This document shows, in pieces, positions 61,704 to 64,000 of a stretch of DNA of 64,000 bases. The DNA lies in NCBI RefSeq assembly GCF_015831355.1, contig NZ_JADWYR010000002.1, positions 310,001 through 374,000 on the forward strand. The letters are read 5' to 3'. The translations under genes were made by a program, and so were the position numbers. Position 1 is the first letter of the stretch. The number at the start of each line of letters is the position of its first letter. The stretch is from Panacibacter microcysteis. GTDB lineage: Bacteria > Bacteroidota > Bacteroidia > Chitinophagales > Chitinophagaceae. Under the pieces are notes generated by a model. It did no database searches, was not told the DNA's origin, and was given only the letters and a program-made list of their open reading frames with translations.

Positions 61704-62726
61704 ATGAAGTTAAGATTGAACCCCCAAGGTATCGGCATTGCTATGCCGTTAAGCAAATCCGTGTTATCAGGTGTAATGTGTTTAGGTATTTTTTTCTCCT
61801 CGTGTAAAAAAGAAGTCACCTCTTCTGAAAGTGAATTAAATGAAGCCAGTGCGTTGAGTGCGCAAAGTGTAAGTGCGTTAGCTGCATCTGCCCCAACAGA
61901 GTTTGGTGCACTCATTTCAGGAGGTACTATAGATCAGAAAATGAAAACAATGCAGTTGCTCAATGTAAATGTTGTGCGTTATGCAATCATTCTCGAAAGC
62001 CATTTTCAAACAGATAAAGCGTATGAAAAGTGGCGGGATGCTGGCTATAAGATTCTGCTCAACCTCAACTGGGGCCACGTTTCAGGGCCTGCCGGTAAAA
62101 GAAAGCCGGTGCCTTTTCCTACAGATATGAAAGAATACAGGAAAGAACTATCTGCAGTGTTAGACAAGTATCATCCTGAAGTGGCGGTCATAGAAAATGA
62201 ACCAACGACAGACGTGTTTCATAGTGGCCCGATTGAAGACTACATAAACCAGCTTAAAGTGGCAGTGGAGGTATGCAAACAAAGAGGTATAAAAGTAGCA
62301 GACGGCGGTCTCAACCTCGAATTGACAAGACAGGTGATGTACGGCACAGGCAGAGGCACCAATTATGAAGAAACAAAAAAACTAATCGAGGCTTTTAAAA
62401 CAATCGACCTGGATTTTATCAACCTGCATACCAAGGCGCCATTTTCTAACCAGAGAAATGCTAACCAGTTTCAGCCAGGCGCTGCAGAAGAAGTGGCGGA
62501 TTTTTTAAGACGCACAACCGGCAAACAGGTAATGTGTAATGAATATAACAGCCACAATACATCTGCAAGTTTGATGACGAGTGCTGTAAATGCTTTTAAA
62601 GCAGGTGGCTACCGTTATTTCATACCGCGTTCAGATAACAACAGCAGCGACTCTTATCCGCTGGCAAATGAGCAGGGAACAAAACTTACACCTTTGGGCC
62701 AGGCATACAAAAATGCTATACGTTAG
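61704..62726 (+). CDS. Putative TIM-barrel (GH-A-like) lipoprotein, paralogue 2
   Basis: 340 residues, with lipobox Cys34 (F-S-S-C-K-K). The body matches paralogue 1 over its length, including N-L-N-W-G-H, V-A-V-I-E-N-E, D-V-F-H-S-G-P-I-E-D-Y-I and Q-V-M-C-N-E-Y-N. Long identical blocks show a rather recent duplication. The candidate catalytic Glu pair is conserved in both. The start is supported by a leader sequence shared with paralogue 1. It ends at a terminator before the convergent carboxylase gene. Confidence 0.73.
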   Translation: MKLRLNPQGIGIAMPLSKSVLSGVMCLGIFFSSCKKEVTSSESELNEASALSAQSVSALAASAPTEFGALISGGTIDQKMKTMQLLNVNVVRYAIILESHFQTDKAYEKWRDAGYKILLNLNWGHVSGPAGKRKPVPFPTDMKEYRKELSAVLDKYHPEVAVIENEPTTDVFHSGPIEDYINQLKVAVEVCKQRGIKVADGGLNLELTRQVMYGTGRGTNYEETKKLIEAFKTIDLDFINLHTKAPFSNQRNANQFQPGAAEEVADFLRRTTGKQVMCNEYNSHNTSASLMTSAVNAFKAGGYRYFIPRSDNNSSDSYPLANEQGTKLTPLGQAYKNAIR

Positions 62727-62740
62727 CATAAAGTCAATAC

Positions 62741-62772
62741 AAAAGGGTTACAAAGTATGTAACCCTTTTTTT
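62741..62772. terminator. Bidirectional terminator
   Basis: AAAAGGGTTAC (62741-62751) pairs with GTAACCCTTTT (62759-62769) with flanking A and T residues, between convergent genes. Confidence 0.88.
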
Positions 62773-62789
62773 ATAATAGCGGGTCGTAA

Positions 62790-64000
62790 TTATACCTGGA
62801 AAACGCCGGTCTTAAAATCACTCATAGAAGGGTTATGGTTAGCAGCGCTGATGGCTTCAGCAATATGTGTACGTGTAGAGGCAGGGTCAATAATATTATC
62901 TACCCATAGCCTTGCCGCAGCGTAGTATACGGCCGTTTGTTTTTCGTATTTCGTTTTAATGTGCTGCAATAAAGTTGTCTGTTCACTTTCACTCACGGTT
63001 TTACCGGCAAGTTGTATTTGCATCAATGTTTTCGCGGCCTGTTCGCCACCCATTACGGCAATCTTTGCCGACGGCCATGCGTAAATAAACCTTGGGTCAT
63101 ACGCCTTACCGCACATTGCATAATTGCCGGCGCCAAAACTGTTGCCAATTATGATTGTAATTTTTGGCACAACGCTGTTGGCTACCGCATTTACCAGCTT
63201 CGCGCCATCTTTTATAATTCCTGCATGCTCACTACGGCTGCCTACCATAAAGCCGGTTACATCCTGTAAAAAGACCAGTGGAATTTTTTTCTGGTTGCAA
63301 TTCAAAATAAATCGTGCTGCTTTATCAGCACTATCATTGTAGATAACGCCACCCATCTGCATTTCACCTTTTTTACTTTTTACTATCAGGCGCTGGTTGG
63401 CCACTATACCTACGGCCCACCCGTCTATGCGTGCGTAGCCGCAGACAATGGTTTTGCCATAATCTTTTTTAAACTGGTCAAAATCAGAATTGTCTACAAT
63501 ACGTTCTATAATGTCTGTGATATCGTAGGGCTTGCCATTGTTTACATGCATAATACCATATAGTTCTTCGGTATTTTTCAGTGGCAGGCTGGCTGCCACG
63601 CGGTTAAAACCCGCATTTTGCGGCTCACCTGTTTTGGCCATTATTTTTTTGATTTCGTCCAGGCACTCCTCTTCAGTATCAAATTTATAATCTGCAATCC
63701 CGCTGATCTCTGTATGTGTTACCGCACCGCCAAGGGTTTCTGCGTCAATGTCTTCACCAATGGCAGCTTTTACCAGGTAAGGACCGGCAAGAAAGATGCT
63801 GCCATTACCCTGCACCATCAGCGTTTCATCACTCATAATGGGCAGGTACGCACCACCTGCAACACACGCACCCATTACAGCGGCAATCTGTGTAATGCCC
63901 ATAGCACTCATGCGTGCATTGTTGCGAAAGATGCGGCCAAAATGTTCTTTATCAGGGAATATTTCATCCTGCATAGGCAAAAAGACACCGGCACTGTCTA
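62790..64000 (-). CDS. Acyl-CoA carboxylase carboxyltransferase subunit (beta), 3' part
   Basis: The gene enters from the right edge; the frame is open to base 64000, and the residues just inside (D-S-A-G-V-F-L-P-M-Q-D-E-I-F-P-D) continue the family sequence upstream of the first internal Met. 403 residues are visible. Motifs include G-A-C-V-A-G-G-A-Y-L-P, F-L-Q-D-V-T-G-F-M-V-G and G-N-S-F-G-A-G-N-Y-A-M. It is a biotin-dependent carboxyltransferase of the methylcrotonyl-, propionyl- or geranyl-CoA carboxylase group; the pattern is closest to methylcrotonyl-CoA carboxylase beta (leucine breakdown), with moderate certainty. Confidence 0.9.
   Translation of the reverse strand, partial: DSAGVFLPMQDEIFPDKEHFGRIFRNNARMSAMGITQIAAVMGACVAGGAYLPIMSDETLMVQGNGSIFLAGPYLVKAAIGEDIDAETLGGAVTHTEISGIADYKFDTEEECLDEIKKIMAKTGEPQNAGFNRVAASLPLKNTEELYGIMHVNNGKPYDITDIIERIVDNSDFDQFKKDYGKTIVCGYARIDGWAVGIVANQRLIVKSKKGEMQMGGVIYNDSADKAARFILNCNQKKIPLVFLQDVTGFMVGSRSEHAGIIKDGAKLVNAVANSVVPKITIIIGNSFGAGNYAMCGKAYDPRFIYAWPSAKIAVMGGEQAAKTLMQIQLAGKTVSESEQTTLLQHIKTKYEKQTAVYYAAARLWVDNIIDPASTRTHIAEAISAANHNPSMSDFKTGVFQV

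Overview
The window comes from a member of the Bacteroidota, most likely family Chitinophagaceae. Supporting signs are a SusD-type nutrient-binding lipoprotein, three large proteins with type IX secretion (T9SS) C-terminal sorting domains, a fused SecDF, bacillithiol synthesis (bshB1), a DUF3127 protein, front-end and delta-9 type desaturases, several TAnnTTTG (-7) promoter boxes and a near absence of Shine-Dalgarno sequences. The genus cannot be fixed from sequence reading alone.

Layout. 1-10.3 kb is a xylan/arabinoxylan utilisation locus: the 3' part of a SusD-like gene, an ASPIC/VCBS-repeat lipoprotein, a short-chain dehydrogenase, a secreted GH10 xylanase, a GPH-family sugar symporter, a cytoplasmic GH43 enzyme and a SASA-type O-acetylesterase. 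After about 1 kb of AT-rich DNA holding one very small histidine-kinase-like gene, 11.3-14.8 kb carries a glycosyltransferase, UDP-galactopyranose mutase and GH-A hydrolase cassette. Next come a short AraC regulator with a cupin gene, a fatty acid desaturase, tRNA-Pro and tRNA-Ser, and dnaA (15-19.1 kb). 19.8-31.1 kb is mixed housekeeping and envelope genes: DUF3127, a beta-barrel protein, an FAD oxidoreductase, a zinc phospholipase C-like protein, an ABC exporter pair, DUF1801, a DUF4294-like protein, bshB1, a second desaturase and a formylglycine-generating-enzyme-like lipoprotein. 31.3-41.2 kb holds secDF, accD, a decayed secreted-protein gene, smpB, a small membrane protein, tRNA-Cys, a nucleoside phosphorylase, dapF and corA. 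41.4-53.7 kb holds small membrane and lipoprotein genes, three tandem T9SS-secreted giant proteins, a D-Ala-D-Ala dipeptidase and a BON/SH3 gene pair. 54-60 kb is a signalling cluster of two related histidine kinases, a single-domain response regulator and a response regulator fused to a class III adenylate cyclase. 60.4-62.7 kb is a tandem pair of paralogous TIM-barrel-like lipoproteins. The window ends in an acyl-CoA carboxylase carboxyltransferase gene that runs off the edge.

The most striking feature not explained by genes is an interspersed repeat family: about 20 copies of an imperfectly palindromic element with core GTTGCGTCGCACTCTTGTAC, in both orientations, always between genes. It has two sequence subfamilies whose differences partly preserve the dyad, and variable flanking stems that keep complementarity. 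It may be a REP/MITE-like mobile repeat or a chromosomal protein-binding site. Other points of interest are a 75-residue isolated DHp-like protein in which Asp replaces the phospho-accepting His, the kinase-to-cyclase cluster, DUF3127 with an SSB-like C-terminal tip near dnaA, and a pseudogene with three separable lesions.
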